The position numbers were made by a program, and so were the translations under genes. A stretch of DNA of 34,079 nucleotides from JAKORR01 sp964608495 (lineage in GTDB: Bacteria; Armatimonadota; Zipacnadia; Zipacnadales; FEN-943). The notes below the pieces were generated by a model. The model searched no databases and was not told the DNA's origin. It saw only the letters and a list, made by a program, of their open reading frames with translations. Positions 15,478-23,109 of this stretch are shown one piece after another; position 1 is the first letter of the stretch; the number at the start of each line of letters is the position of its first letter. The stretch spans positions 1-34,079 of the forward strand of contig CAZSOQ010000022.1 of assembly GCA_964608495.1 (NCBI GenBank), read 5' to 3'.

Positions 15478-17697
15478 TCACCCCGCGTGCCGGTAGCGGT
15501 GGATGATCTCGTCCTGCAGGGCCGGGCCGAGCGTGACGAAGCGCGCCGAGAAGCCGCCCACGCGGACCATCAGGTTCGGGTAGTCCTCCGGGCACTCGCG
15601 CGCCTCGAGCAGACGCGCCACGTCCGTCATGTTCCCCTGGAAGATGTGCCCGCCCAGACGCAGGAAGGTCCTGAGCACGGCCTCGACCGTCTCGGGGCTG
15701 GCCCACTGCGGGTCCAGGTCCCACATGCTCGACGCGCCGCCCGTCACGCGTTCCAGGCACAGCGACGTGTGAGACGCGATCGCGGCCGTAAGGCCCTGGG
15801 TCATGGCCATGCTCTGCGGGGTGAGGGACTGGGCGATGGGCTTGCCGGCGAAGTCGCCGTAGGCCGTGGCCCCCAGCGCCGCGCCGGCCTCGGGCGCCCA
15901 CACGAAGGTCATGATGACCGGCTTGGCGCGACCGCCCCAGCGGTTGCGGTAGGACTGGTAGATCCCACACACCTCGCCCAGGACCCGGTCGGTCATGGCG
16001 TCGGCCTCCGGATGCTGCTGGCCGTACTTGGGCAGAGCCCGAAGCCGCACGCGCAGGGCCTCGTGGCCGTCGAAGTTGGCGCGCAGGGCGGCGAGCAGCT
16101 CCTCGCCCGTGCAGAATCCGTCGTCGAAGACCGCGCCCTTAACCGCGTAGAGGGCGTCGCCGGCGTTGGGGATGCCGAGAGGCGTGAAGCCGTAGTCAGG
16201 GTAGCGGGCGCCACCGTCCTGCAGCTCCAGCCCGCGCGCCAGGCAGTCGCCGACCATGCTCGAGAGCAGGTAGGCGGGCCGGTGCGCGGCCATGGACTCC
16301 CCGAACAGGTCGACGCGCCGGAAGAGAACCTCGAGTTCGCGACGCAGCTCCGCGGCGAACACGGCGTACAGGTCCTCGAAGCTCGCGTGGGCCGCGAGCG
16401 GTGGCAGGTCCACGGCGGCCAAGCGTCGCCCCGTGCGCAGGCATTCGCCACCCGTCAGCGCGAGCTCGACGACCTTGGGCACGTTGTGGTACGCCGCGTA
16501 GAGCAGGTCGCTTTGCATGCCCTGTGGGCCGATCTCCATGCAGCCGCCGCAGGTATACATGCTGGCGTCCTCGGCGGGCATCCCGCCGGTCTGCATGGCC
16601 GCTATGATGGCCGAGTCGTTCAGAATCAGACCCAGGTTGCCGCCCTCAAGCAGGTAGCGCACTCCCAGCCGCACGAAGCCGTCGGGTGGATCGGCCGGCA
16701 TGCGCAGGTAGACGGACGGGTGGCTCTGGCCCAGGGCCATGATGGACTCGACCATGATGTGCGAGAGCGGATTGACCGCCGAGGAGCCGTCAGGGTGACA
16801 GCCCCCGACCACGATCGTCTCGACCCAGCCGTCGGCGTCCAGGATGCGCTCGTGTAGGCGAACGAAGAGCTCGTCCACCAGCTCGCGAGCGTCGTCAAGC
16901 GCCATGGTCCCGGCTTCCAGGTCCCGCTCCAGGTACGGCCAGAGGAAGTAGTCCAGGCGCCCGGGCCCGTTGCCTCCGTGAGGGTTCTCACGCATCACGC
17001 CCAGATACTGGAAGTAGAAGCTCTGCACTGCCTCGTGGAAGCTGCGGGCCGGATGGGCGGGCACGCGCTCGCACAGGTCGGCGAGCATCGCCAGGCGCGG
17101 GCGCTCGTCATCGCCTGCCTCGGCCAGAGCGGCGCGCAGCGCGGCCACGTGGCGCCTGTTCCAGGCGAGGAGGGCCTCCAGGCGAAGGATCACGCCCCTG
17201 TGGAAGTCGCCGGCGCGGTCGCCGGTCGCGGCGTCCAGGGCGCGGCGGTGGTCACCGAGCAAGCCCAGCACGCCGCGCCCCAGGATCCAGTCCCAGTGCC
17301 AGGTGACGTGCCCCGGCGCCGCGCCCGGTGTGACCAGGCGCAGCTCGACCAGCTCCTCGTTGTCGGGCAACCGCCGGCGTGTCTCCTCGCAGGCCCAGGG
17401 GTTGTAGTCGAGCGGGTTGGCGACGGTGGGCGGCTCGCCGCGGTGGTAGACCATGCCTACCAGCCGCTCTTCGGGGAACAGGTAGACGGGCAGTCTCTCC
17501 AGCGCCCAGGCGAGGGCACGGGCCTGCCGCTCGCGGACCGGCAGATCGGCGTAGAGCTCGTGGAAGGCGTGGCTCAGGTCGGTGTGGAAGCGGGCATTGT
17601 CCGGTGGCTGGTTGGCGCCCCGTTCGCGTGACGCGGCGGCCATCCGCGCCAGGCGCGCGGACGGCCCAGAGGTCAGGCAGGGGGCGGCGGTTGCCAT
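15478..17697 (-). CDS. Glycyl-radical enzyme (pyruvate formate-lyase/diol-dehydratase superfamily)
   Basis: A 739-residue protein with ATG 17697 after GGGAG on the minus strand. Met19 is a possible later start. The C-terminus contains VRVGGFSARF, the glycyl-radical loop, with the radical Gly most likely at 715. The middle contains CGGCMEIGP with the thiyl cysteine at 386 followed by Glu388. The GC-x-E arrangement is the one seen in dehydratase/lyase-type members (glycerol, propanediol and choline enzymes) rather than in PFL itself, which has two adjacent Cys. Length is close to the family norm of 750-850. These enzymes are oxygen-sensitive and need a radical-SAM activase; none is present in the window. 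An aldehyde dehydrogenase lies 5.4 kb away. Superfamily is certain; substrate is not known. Confidence 0.93.
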   Translation of the reverse strand: MATAAPCLTSGPSARLARMAAASRERGANQPPDNARFHTDLSHAFHELYADLPVRERQARALAWALERLPVYLFPEERLVGMVYHRGEPPTVANPLDYNPWACEETRRRLPDNEELVELRLVTPGAAPGHVTWHWDWILGRGVLGLLGDHRRALDAATGDRAGDFHRGVILRLEALLAWNRRHVAALRAALAEAGDDERPRLAMLADLCERVPAHPARSFHEAVQSFYFQYLGVMRENPHGGNGPGRLDYFLWPYLERDLEAGTMALDDARELVDELFVRLHERILDADGWVETIVVGGCHPDGSSAVNPLSHIMVESIMALGQSHPSVYLRMPADPPDGFVRLGVRYLLEGGNLGLILNDSAIIAAMQTGGMPAEDASMYTCGGCMEIGPQGMQSDLLYAAYHNVPKVVELALTGGECLRTGRRLAAVDLPPLAAHASFEDLYAVFAAELRRELEVLFRRVDLFGESMAAHRPAYLLSSMVGDCLARGLELQDGGARYPDYGFTPLGIPNAGDALYAVKGAVFDDGFCTGEELLAALRANFDGHEALRVRLRALPKYGQQHPEADAMTDRVLGEVCGIYQSYRNRWGGRAKPVIMTFVWAPEAGAALGATAYGDFAGKPIAQSLTPQSMAMTQGLTAAIASHTSLCLERVTGGASSMWDLDPQWASPETVEAVLRTFLRLGGHIFQGNMTDVARLLEARECPEDYPNLMVRVGGFSARFVTLGPALQDEIIHRYRHAG

Positions 17698-17732
17698 TGC
17701 CTACGTTGCTCCCGCGATAGCGTTGATGTTGC

Positions 17733-17750
17733 CCTGCGCGCCAGCGCAGG
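17733..17750 (-). promoter_or_regulatory. Perfect 7-bp hairpin in the leader of the glycyl-radical enzyme gene
   Basis: CCTGCGC (17733-17739), loop GCCA, GCGCAGG (17744-17750). It lies downstream of the candidate promoter, so it would be in the 5' untranslated RNA, about 35 nt before the start codon. It could influence translation or mRNA stability, or be a protein site. Confidence 0.45.
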
Positions 17751-17759
17751 CTCCCGCGT

Positions 17760-17788
17760 AGGATAGTCCGGCCGCCTGAGGCCGGCAA
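17760..17788 (-). promoter_or_regulatory. Promoter candidate for the glycyl-radical enzyme gene
   Basis: On the minus strand: TTGCCG (17788-17783), exactly 17 nt, then TATCCT (17765-17760). Each hexamer matches four of six sigma70-type consensus positions. It is the best-spaced pair I found in the window. Transcription would start about 55 nt before ATG 17697. The spacer holds one GCCTGAGGC palindrome. Confidence 0.5.
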
Positions 17789-17824
17789 GTATGGCGCGCC
17801 GTCGGGACTCTGGACGCCTCAGGC
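17774..17824. promoter_or_regulatory. Operator-like pair of GCCTSAGGC palindromes
   Basis: GCCTGAGGC at 17774-17782 and GCCTCAGGC at 17816-17824. Each is a perfect palindrome around one central base; centres lie 42 bp apart, about four helical turns. The first sits inside the promoter spacer, the second upstream of it. Together they also form an 11-bp inverted repeat (17772-17782 with 17816-17826). A dimeric repressor binding both sites is an inference. Confidence 0.45.
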
Positions 17825-17912
17825 GGTTCCTGCCGACGAGGAGTCCGCACCGCGCCCGGCGAAGTGCGGCGCCCGGCGGGCGGTGTCCTCAGCGGGACCC
17901 CGCGGAAGGCAG

Positions 17913-17917
17913 GGAGG
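17913..17917 (+). promoter_or_regulatory. Ribosome binding site fixing the start of the second sialidase-like gene
   Basis: GGAGG lies 7 nt before ATG 17925, favouring it over the in-frame ATG at 17883, which has no such site. Confidence 0.7.
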
Positions 17918-17924
17918 CAGTGCC

Positions 17925-19040
17925 ATGGACCCTCTGATAGCCGACATCCAGCGCGAGGTCGTCTTCCCCGGTCGGCGGACGGGGATCACGTGGTTCCACC
18001 CGAAGGTGGGCTTTCTGCCGGGGGAGCCGCGGGTCGCGGTCATGCTGTGCCAGCAGATCACGGGCAGCGACATCTTCCACGTCGCGCACGAGTCGGTGAG
18101 CACCGACGGCGGGCGCACGTGGTCCCCTCCGCGGCCCATCGAGGCGCTGGGACGACGGCCGTTAGGCGGAGGCGTCGAGGAAGGGGTGTGTGACCTGGTG
18201 CCCGCTTACCACGCGCCCAGCGGGAAGCTCCTGGCGCTAGGGCACACGGTGAAGTACCGGGACGGGGCGCTGCACGCCGCCGGCGACGACCGATGGACGG
18301 TGTGGTCGGTGCGCGACGAGGCCGGCGAATGGACGCCCTGGCGCGTGCTGGCCGTGCACGACCCGCGGATGGACTCGGTGTGCACCGCGGGGTGTGCTCA
18401 GCGCCTGACCCTCGAGGACGGGAGCCTACTGCTGCCGGCGAGCTGGGGGCCCCGCGGGCGCAAGGACCGCGCCGTGGGCACGCTGGTGTGCAGCTTCGAC
18501 GGCGATGAGCTGGGGCTCGTCGAGGCCGGGCCTGAGCTGCGCCTGCCGGTGGACCGAGGCCTGCTCGAGCCCACGGTCGCGCGCCACGGCGGGCGGTTCT
18601 TTCTCAGCATCCGCGCCGAGGACGGTCACGGCTACGTCACCAGCAGCGAGGACGGGCTTCGGTGGCACGAGAAAAAGCCCTGGGCCTGGGAGGACGGCGA
18701 GCGGCTGACCATGAGCACCACCCAGCAGCGCTGGCTGGTCCACTCGGAGGCACTTTTCCTCGTCTACACCCGGCGGACGGAGGAGAACGTCCACGTCTTC
18801 CGCTGGCGGGCGCCGCTCTTCCTGGCCCGCGTGGACACGGACAGGCTTTGCCTGCTGCGGGAGAGCGAGGGGGTCGTGTTCCCGAATCGCGACGACGCGC
18901 GGCTGGGCAACTTCATGCCTGTGAGCTACTCGCGCGACGAGGCCTGGGTGACGGTGGGCGAGTGCCTGCCGGAGACGTGGACCGGCGACACGCTGCTGGG
19001 CAGGATCGGCTGGGCGCGGCCGAACGCCGTCCTGTCCTGA
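17925..19040 (+). CDS. Sialidase-like BNR-repeat propeller, no signal peptide
   Basis: A 371-residue protein with ATG 17925, 7 nt after GGAGG. It opens directly with soluble sequence (DPLIADIQREVVFPG), so it is probably cytoplasmic, unlike the other two sialidase-like proteins here. Asp-box motifs are STDGGRTW (about 58) and the degenerate SSEDGLRW (about 240). Between them are propeller strands with alternating hydrophobics and Gly/Asp turns (VCTAGCAQRLTLEDGSLLLP; RGLLEPTVARHGGRFF). Bacterial proteins of this type include cytoplasmic exo-glycosidases working on imported oligosaccharides, but a true sialidase arginine triad cannot be confirmed by eye. The gene is followed 88 bp later by a GH117-like gene in the same direction, a plausible functional partner. 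Confidence 0.82.
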   Translation: MDPLIADIQREVVFPGRRTGITWFHPKVGFLPGEPRVAVMLCQQITGSDIFHVAHESVSTDGGRTWSPPRPIEALGRRPLGGGVEEGVCDLVPAYHAPSGKLLALGHTVKYRDGALHAAGDDRWTVWSVRDEAGEWTPWRVLAVHDPRMDSVCTAGCAQRLTLEDGSLLLPASWGPRGRKDRAVGTLVCSFDGDELGLVEAGPELRLPVDRGLLEPTVARHGGRFFLSIRAEDGHGYVTSSEDGLRWHEKKPWAWEDGERLTMSTTQQRWLVHSEALFLVYTRRTEENVHVFRWRAPLFLARVDTDRLCLLRESEGVVFPNRDDARLGNFMPVSYSRDEAWVTVGECLPETWTGDTLLGRIGWARPNAVLS

Positions 19041-19128
19041 GGCGGTCCCGGGCGTCAAGTGCGGGCGCGGGAAGGCCGCTCAACCGCCGCAGATCGAGAG
19101 ACCACACCGAACGCCGGAGGCGGAACCC

Positions 19129-20031
19129 ATGACGACCGAGGGCGAGTTCTTCACCGAGTTCCGCTACAGGCCTGCCCACGGGCTCGGCCCCAGGGAGGGC
19201 CTGGCTTGGCGCGACCCGAGCTGCGTGATACGCGTCGGGTCGCTGTTTCACACCTGGTACTCACGCACGGACCGGTGCACCAGCGGCTATGATGCGACGG
19301 TCTGGCATGCAACGTCGGAGGACGGGGACCAGTGGGAGGAACGCGCAGAGGCCCTCGCGCGGGGTGGGCCCGGCGAGTGGGACGAGCAGAGCGTCTTCAC
19401 GCCCAACGTCCTGGTTGCCCAGGGCCGGTACTACCTCTTCTACACCTCCGTCGAGAAGCCCTTCTCGGAGGAGGCCAAGACCGCCATCGGCGCGGCCGTG
19501 GCGGACTCGCCCTGCGGCCCGTGGACGAAGCTCGCAGCCAATCCGCTGTTGGTCACGGGGCCCGAGGGCGCGTGGGACAGCCATCGGGTTGATGATGCGT
19601 GCCTGATCGTGCGTGGCGGCAGGTACTGGCTGTACTTCAAGGGGCGGCAGATGGGGCTGAGCCCGCGCGAGACGAACATGGGCGTCGCGATCGCCGACCG
19701 ACCGGAAGGGCCCTATGTGAAGTATGAGGGGAATCCGGTCGTGCGCAGCGGGCATGAGGTGCTGGTGTGGCCCCACGGCGAGGGCGTGGCGGCCCTGATC
19801 CAGCCCTGCGGCCCGGAGGGGAGCACGGTGCAGTACAGCCCGGACGGCCTGCACTTCTCGGTCCGGGCGAAGGTCCGGGGTGTGCCACCGGCGCCCGGGG
19901 CCTTCCGCCCTGACGCCTTCACCGACCCCGCCTTCGGGGAAGGCATAAGCTGGGGTGTCTGCCAGCACACGGCGGCCAACGGCTGGCCCTACCTGGAGAG
20001 GTTCGACTGCGACCTGAAGGCAGGTGGGTAA
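19129..20031 (+). CDS. GH117/GH43-like five-bladed propeller glycosidase
   Basis: A 300-residue protein with ATG 19129 after CGGAGG at 19115. No signal peptide is seen. The sequence follows the GH117 pattern: WRDPSCVIRVG (Asp29), TVWHATSEDGDQWEE, WDEQSVFTPNVL, WDSHRVDDACLIV (Asp155/Asp156) and a late GHEVLVWP with adjacent His209-Glu210. Known GH117 enzymes are exo-alpha-1,3-(3,6-anhydro)-L-galactosidases acting on neoagaro-oligosaccharides and use an unusual His as acid next to a Glu; GH43 and related families share the propeller. An anhydrogalactose substrate would be unexpected outside an agar-degrading cluster, and no agarase is present, so another sugar is likely. Family placement is moderately strong, specificity open. 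Confidence 0.78.
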   Translation: MTTEGEFFTEFRYRPAHGLGPREGLAWRDPSCVIRVGSLFHTWYSRTDRCTSGYDATVWHATSEDGDQWEERAEALARGGPGEWDEQSVFTPNVLVAQGRYYLFYTSVEKPFSEEAKTAIGAAVADSPCGPWTKLAANPLLVTGPEGAWDSHRVDDACLIVRGGRYWLYFKGRQMGLSPRETNMGVAIADRPEGPYVKYEGNPVVRSGHEVLVWPHGEGVAALIQPCGPEGSTVQYSPDGLHFSVRAKVRGVPPAPGAFRPDAFTDPAFGEGISWGVCQHTAANGWPYLERFDCDLKAGG

Positions 20032-20289
20032 GTGGTTGCGCACGTTGACACAGAGCGAGGTGTGCAGGGGCGGGCGAGCCCACCGTGTCATCCGCGGCCG
20101 AGGCCTTGGCACGGCCCAGACGTGGCTGCGCGGATAATGGGGTCAGGGGCCCGCGGCCCCTGCGGGGTCTGGGGCAGAGCCCCAGGGTGTCTGCAGTCAC
20201 AGGGTTTCCCTTGACCCGCTTCTCGCTCCATGTCGTCACGAGAAAGCACTTAGGCGGGCGGCTCAGCCCAAGCAAGGAGCGCAATCAGC
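20032..20289. other. Intergenic region with two GC-rich hairpins
   Basis: A 258 bp gap between same-strand genes. Apart from the tandem hairpins at 20145-20185 and the ribosome binding site at 20274, it contains a perfect TTGACA (20045-20050) with no -10 at usable distance. No small gene is convincing. Confidence 0.4.
20145..20185. repeat. Tandem GC hairpins, possible REP-like intergenic repeat or terminator
   Basis: First stem AGGGGCC/GGCCCCT (20145-20151 with 20155-20161, loop CGC); second stem CTGGGGC/GCCCCAG (20169-20175 with 20179-20185, loop AGA). Both stems are perfect. The motif GGGGTCTGGGGCAGAGCCCC resembles dispersed intergenic repeats of GC-rich genomes as I remember them. No T-tract follows, so factor-independent termination is doubtful. 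Confidence 0.55.
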
Positions 20290-21510
20290 ATGGAAGATCG
20301 CGTGCGAGTGGTCATCATCGCCATCGGGGGCTATGGCGCCAACTACGTCCGGGGACTGCTGGAGAAGACCGCCCCGGAGGCCTTCTCGCTGGAGGGGGTC
20401 GTGGACCCCTTCGCTGATCGGTCGGCTTGGCTGCCCCGGCTGGCGGAGCTCGGCGTGCCGCGCTACGACCTGCCCGAGGAGTTCTACGGGGAGCACGAGG
20501 CCGACCTGGCGCTGATCTCCAGCCCCATCCACTACCACTGCGCCCACACCTGCGCGGCGCTGGCCCACGGCAGCCACGTGCTGTGCGAGAAGCCCATCGC
20601 CGGGACGATCCAGGAAGCGCGGCGGATGATCGAGGCGCGGGACGCGGCCGGGCGCTTCGTGTCCATCGGTTACAACTGGTCCTTCAGCCCGGAGACACAG
20701 GCGCTGAAGGCTGACATCCTGGCGGGGCGTTTCGGCCGGCCCGTGCGGCTCAAGTGCCTCGGCGTGGGCGCTCGCGACGCGGCCTACTATGGGCGCAATA
20801 CCTGGGCCGGCGCCGCGCGTTCGGCCTCCGGCGAGTGGATCCTCGACAGCCCGGCCAACAACGCCTTCTCCCACTACCTGCACAATATGCTCTACCTGCT
20901 CGGCGACGCTGTGGATCGCAGCGCTCGGCCTGTGGACGTGGTGGCGGAGCTGTACCGTGTCAACGACATCACGAACTTCGATACGGGCATCGTGAGGGTG
21001 CACACCGACACGGAGGCAGAGGTGCTGTTCTACACCTCGCAGGCCGTGCCCGGGGGAAGCGGCGTGCGGTTCCTCTTCGAGTTCGAGGAGGGGACGGTGG
21101 CCTGGGACGGTGGCAACCGTGACATCCGGGCGCGCGCCGCCGACGGTACGGAGAAGACCTACCCTGTGGACCAGAGCTGGGAGAGGATGATGCGCAAGCT
21201 GTGGGATGCTCTGGACAGCGTCAGGACCGGGACGCCTCCCGTGTGCGGGCTTGAGGCCGCCTCCGCCCAGACACTGTGCATCAACGGGATGCACGATTCC
21301 GTGCCGGAGGTGGTTGAGTTCCCGTCCGAGCTGGTGCGGGTCAGCGGCCACGGGGAGAAGCGGGTGACCTGGGCTGAGGGCCTGGCGGAGGCGCTCGACG
21401 CGAGCTACGAGGCCTGGAAGCTGCCGTCGGAGATGGGCCTGTCCTGGGCGAAGGCGGGCGACGTCGTGGACGTCAGCCGCTACGGTGACTTCCCGGGCGG
21501 CGGCCGCTGA
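20290..21510 (+). CDS. Gfo/Idh/MocA-family NAD(P)-dependent oxidoreductase
   Basis: A 406-residue protein with ATG 20290, 10 nt after AAGGAG at 20274. The N-terminal Rossmann fold begins VVIIAIGGYGANYVRG, a Gly-rich dinucleotide loop variant, and the family hallmark CEKPIAGT places the catalytic-site Lys at 101. The C-terminal alpha/beta domain has the substrate-side segment NNAFSHYLHN with candidate His residues. Members oxidise or reduce sugars, inositols and uronates and are cytoplasmic or periplasmic; this one has no signal peptide. The leading hairpin region at 20145-20185 separates it from the GH117-like gene. It is a good candidate for processing the released monosaccharide, though the exact substrate is unknown. 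Confidence 0.9.
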   Translation: MEDRVRVVIIAIGGYGANYVRGLLEKTAPEAFSLEGVVDPFADRSAWLPRLAELGVPRYDLPEEFYGEHEADLALISSPIHYHCAHTCAALAHGSHVLCEKPIAGTIQEARRMIEARDAAGRFVSIGYNWSFSPETQALKADILAGRFGRPVRLKCLGVGARDAAYYGRNTWAGAARSASGEWILDSPANNAFSHYLHNMLYLLGDAVDRSARPVDVVAELYRVNDITNFDTGIVRVHTDTEAEVLFYTSQAVPGGSGVRFLFEFEEGTVAWDGGNRDIRARAADGTEKTYPVDQSWERMMRKLWDALDSVRTGTPPVCGLEAASAQTLCINGMHDSVPEVVEFPSELVRVSGHGEKRVTWAEGLAEALDASYEAWKLPSEMGLSWAKAGDVVDVSRYGDFPGGGR

Positions 21511-21533
21511 CCGCCGCCGCGGGGGACCTGCTC

Positions 21534-21590
21534 GCGCCGTGCTCTCGCCGCGAGGGCAAGCGTGGAGGGTCGCTGGTCGGCTCACGGCGC
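21534..21590. terminator. Long hairpin between convergent genes
   Basis: Outer stem GCGCCGTG (21534-21541) with CACGGCGC (21583-21590), perfect 8 bp; an inner GCTCTCG/CGAGGGC stem with one G-U pair starts at 21541. It lies between the stops of the Gfo/Idh/MocA gene and the beta-helix gene. No T-tract is present; termination is inferred from position. Confidence 0.45.
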
Positions 21591-21614
21591 GGTGCCGCAG
21601 TGCCCCGGTGCACC

Positions 21615-22874
21615 CTAGCCGGCGGGTATCGCGACGTTGAGGCCCTGGTCCACCTGGCCCTGGCTTCGGCTCTCGATCGTCACCTGGCCGGTGAAGACGT
21701 TGCCGAAGAGAGCCGCGGCTTGGACGCCTTCGCCGAGGACCACGGCGGGCTTGTTGCGCCAAAAGCGCGAGCCCTGCACGACGACCGAGCCGCCGTTTAC
21801 CTCGAGGGCGGGCGCGCCCTGGTTGCCCGCGTCCCAGTCGCAGAAGTTGCACTGCGAGAAGGCGGTATGGCCCGAGCCCCCCAGGCGGGCGATGCTCTGT
21901 GAGGGCCCCCAGAAGCTGTTGTTCACTAGCTGCAGGACGCCCGAGAAGCCTTCCGTGGTCTCGACCATCGCCTCTGCTCCGGCGCCCCCGACCCACTCAC
22001 CGTTGGTGATGAGCAGGCCCGCGCGCTGGGTCTGCTCGACCAGCAGGGCCCGCCACGCCCAGTCCGCGGCGATCCCCACGAAGTTGCCGTTGCAGGCGCC
22101 CCGGTCCGTCTGGACGAAGTGGTAGCCCACGTGGCAGCCGTAGCTGAAGGTGTTGAGGTGGTACTCCCAGTCGGTGCGGGCGATCCGGAAGGCCGTGCAG
22201 TTGTCCCACTGCCACTGGCGAAGGCCGTCCCAGCCGGGCACGCCTTCCTGGGGCGCCCCTTCGACCCCGAGCCTCATCCAGTAGTGGGGGTTGAAGTGCA
22301 CGTTCTCTACGCGGCCGATGTCCGTGCAGGCGTCTATGCTGACCCCGATATACAGGGGACACCCGAAGACGTTGCGGATGTAGTGCAGCTCGTGGGGCAG
22401 CGTGACGTCAATGCCTATATACGGGTTCACCAGCGTCACGTCCATCACGCTCGAGTGCATCCCGTGGCCACGGATGGCCGGCGGGTAGGCCGTGACGTCG
22501 GGACAGCGCTGCTCGGGGTAGAAGATCGTGAGGCCGCGCACCGCGGCCGACGGACCCAGCTCGATGAGTGCCGCACCCTCGGCGCTGCCTCGCCCGCCGT
22601 AGGCGAGCAGCACGGTGCCCTTCAGGCCCTGGCTGTGGTGCGGGGCCTGCCAGGTGCCGGCCAGGGCAACGCCCAGCGGCACGAACAGGCTTCCCTCGAT
22701 GCGGTACTGCCCCGCGGGCAGGAACACCTCGTCGCCGGTCTCGCCGGCCTTGTCCAGTGCGGCCTGAAGAGCGGCCGTCGCGTCGGCCTGTCCGTCGGCC
22801 ACTGCGCCGAAGTCCAGCGGGTTGATGGCGGTCATCAGGTACCAGCCTCCCAGGAACGCAAGCGCCAGGTGCAT
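21615..22874 (-). CDS. Secreted pectate-lyase-like right-handed beta-helix protein
   Basis: A 419-residue protein. The frame is open to 23135, but ATG 22874 is preferred: it follows a GGGGGG purine run and begins with a signal peptide (HLALAFLGGWYLMTA). Residues 18-70 contain the classic Pectate_lyase_3 start: LDFGAVADGQADATAALQ, VFLPAGQYRI and PLGVALAG. The remainder consists of short repeated beta-helix turns rich in Asn, Gly and aromatic residues (VTLVNPYIGI, VENVHFNPHYW, CNGNFVGIA, VVVQGSRFW). Such proteins are extracellular polysaccharide lyases, epimerases or hydrolases, and some only bind glycan. No catalytic Asp cluster could be assigned confidently. It is divergent from the aldehyde dehydrogenase gene. 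Confidence 0.85.
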   Translation of the reverse strand: MHLALAFLGGWYLMTAINPLDFGAVADGQADATAALQAALDKAGETGDEVFLPAGQYRIEGSLFVPLGVALAGTWQAPHHSQGLKGTVLLAYGGRGSAEGAALIELGPSAAVRGLTIFYPEQRCPDVTAYPPAIRGHGMHSSVMDVTLVNPYIGIDVTLPHELHYIRNVFGCPLYIGVSIDACTDIGRVENVHFNPHYWMRLGVEGAPQEGVPGWDGLRQWQWDNCTAFRIARTDWEYHLNTFSYGCHVGYHFVQTDRGACNGNFVGIAADWAWRALLVEQTQRAGLLITNGEWVGGAGAEAMVETTEGFSGVLQLVNNSFWGPSQSIARLGGSGHTAFSQCNFCDWDAGNQGAPALEVNGGSVVVQGSRFWRNKPAVVLGEGVQAAALFGNVFTGQVTIESRSQGQVDQGLNVAIPAG

Positions 22875-23109
22875 GAGGCACCCCCCATGTCGGGCCGGCG
22901 CGCGCACGACCCGGTCTCGGTGCACGGGAGCCGACGACCATGCACAGGCACCATCGCCGCCCCCCACGTGAGGGCTATTCCGCGCCGGACGGCCAATCCT
23001 GCCCGCCGGTGCTAGCCGGGAGCGCTCGGCTCTGCGGGCGTCCGGGGAGGCTCGGGTGCTGTCGGGGGGAAGTGGCTGGACGCAGTCTCCAACCCGGGGG
23101 ATGGTGGTT

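Larger units (their letters stand above)
17698..17924. promoter_or_regulatory. Divergent regulatory region between glycyl-radical enzyme and sialidase-like genes
   Basis: A 227 bp region rich in symmetry. It holds a promoter candidate for the minus-strand gene, two GCCTSAGGC palindromes 42 bp apart, and a separate CCTGCGC/GCGCAGG hairpin. No plus-strand promoter could be placed with good spacing. Confidence 0.55.

Noticed and set aside
20045..20073. A perfect TTGACA suggesting a promoter
   Set aside because: No -10-like sequence occurs 16-18 nt downstream; the following DNA is GC-only.
20263..21996. A 577-codon antisense frame over the Gfo/Idh/MocA gene
   Set aside because: Shadow of a well-supported sense gene; composition dominated by Arg, Gly and His with no domains.
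23014..23031. Near-palindrome AGCCGGGAGCGCTCGGCT before the aldehyde dehydrogenase gene
   Set aside because: Symmetry needs a two-base bulge and there is no promoter around it or second copy.
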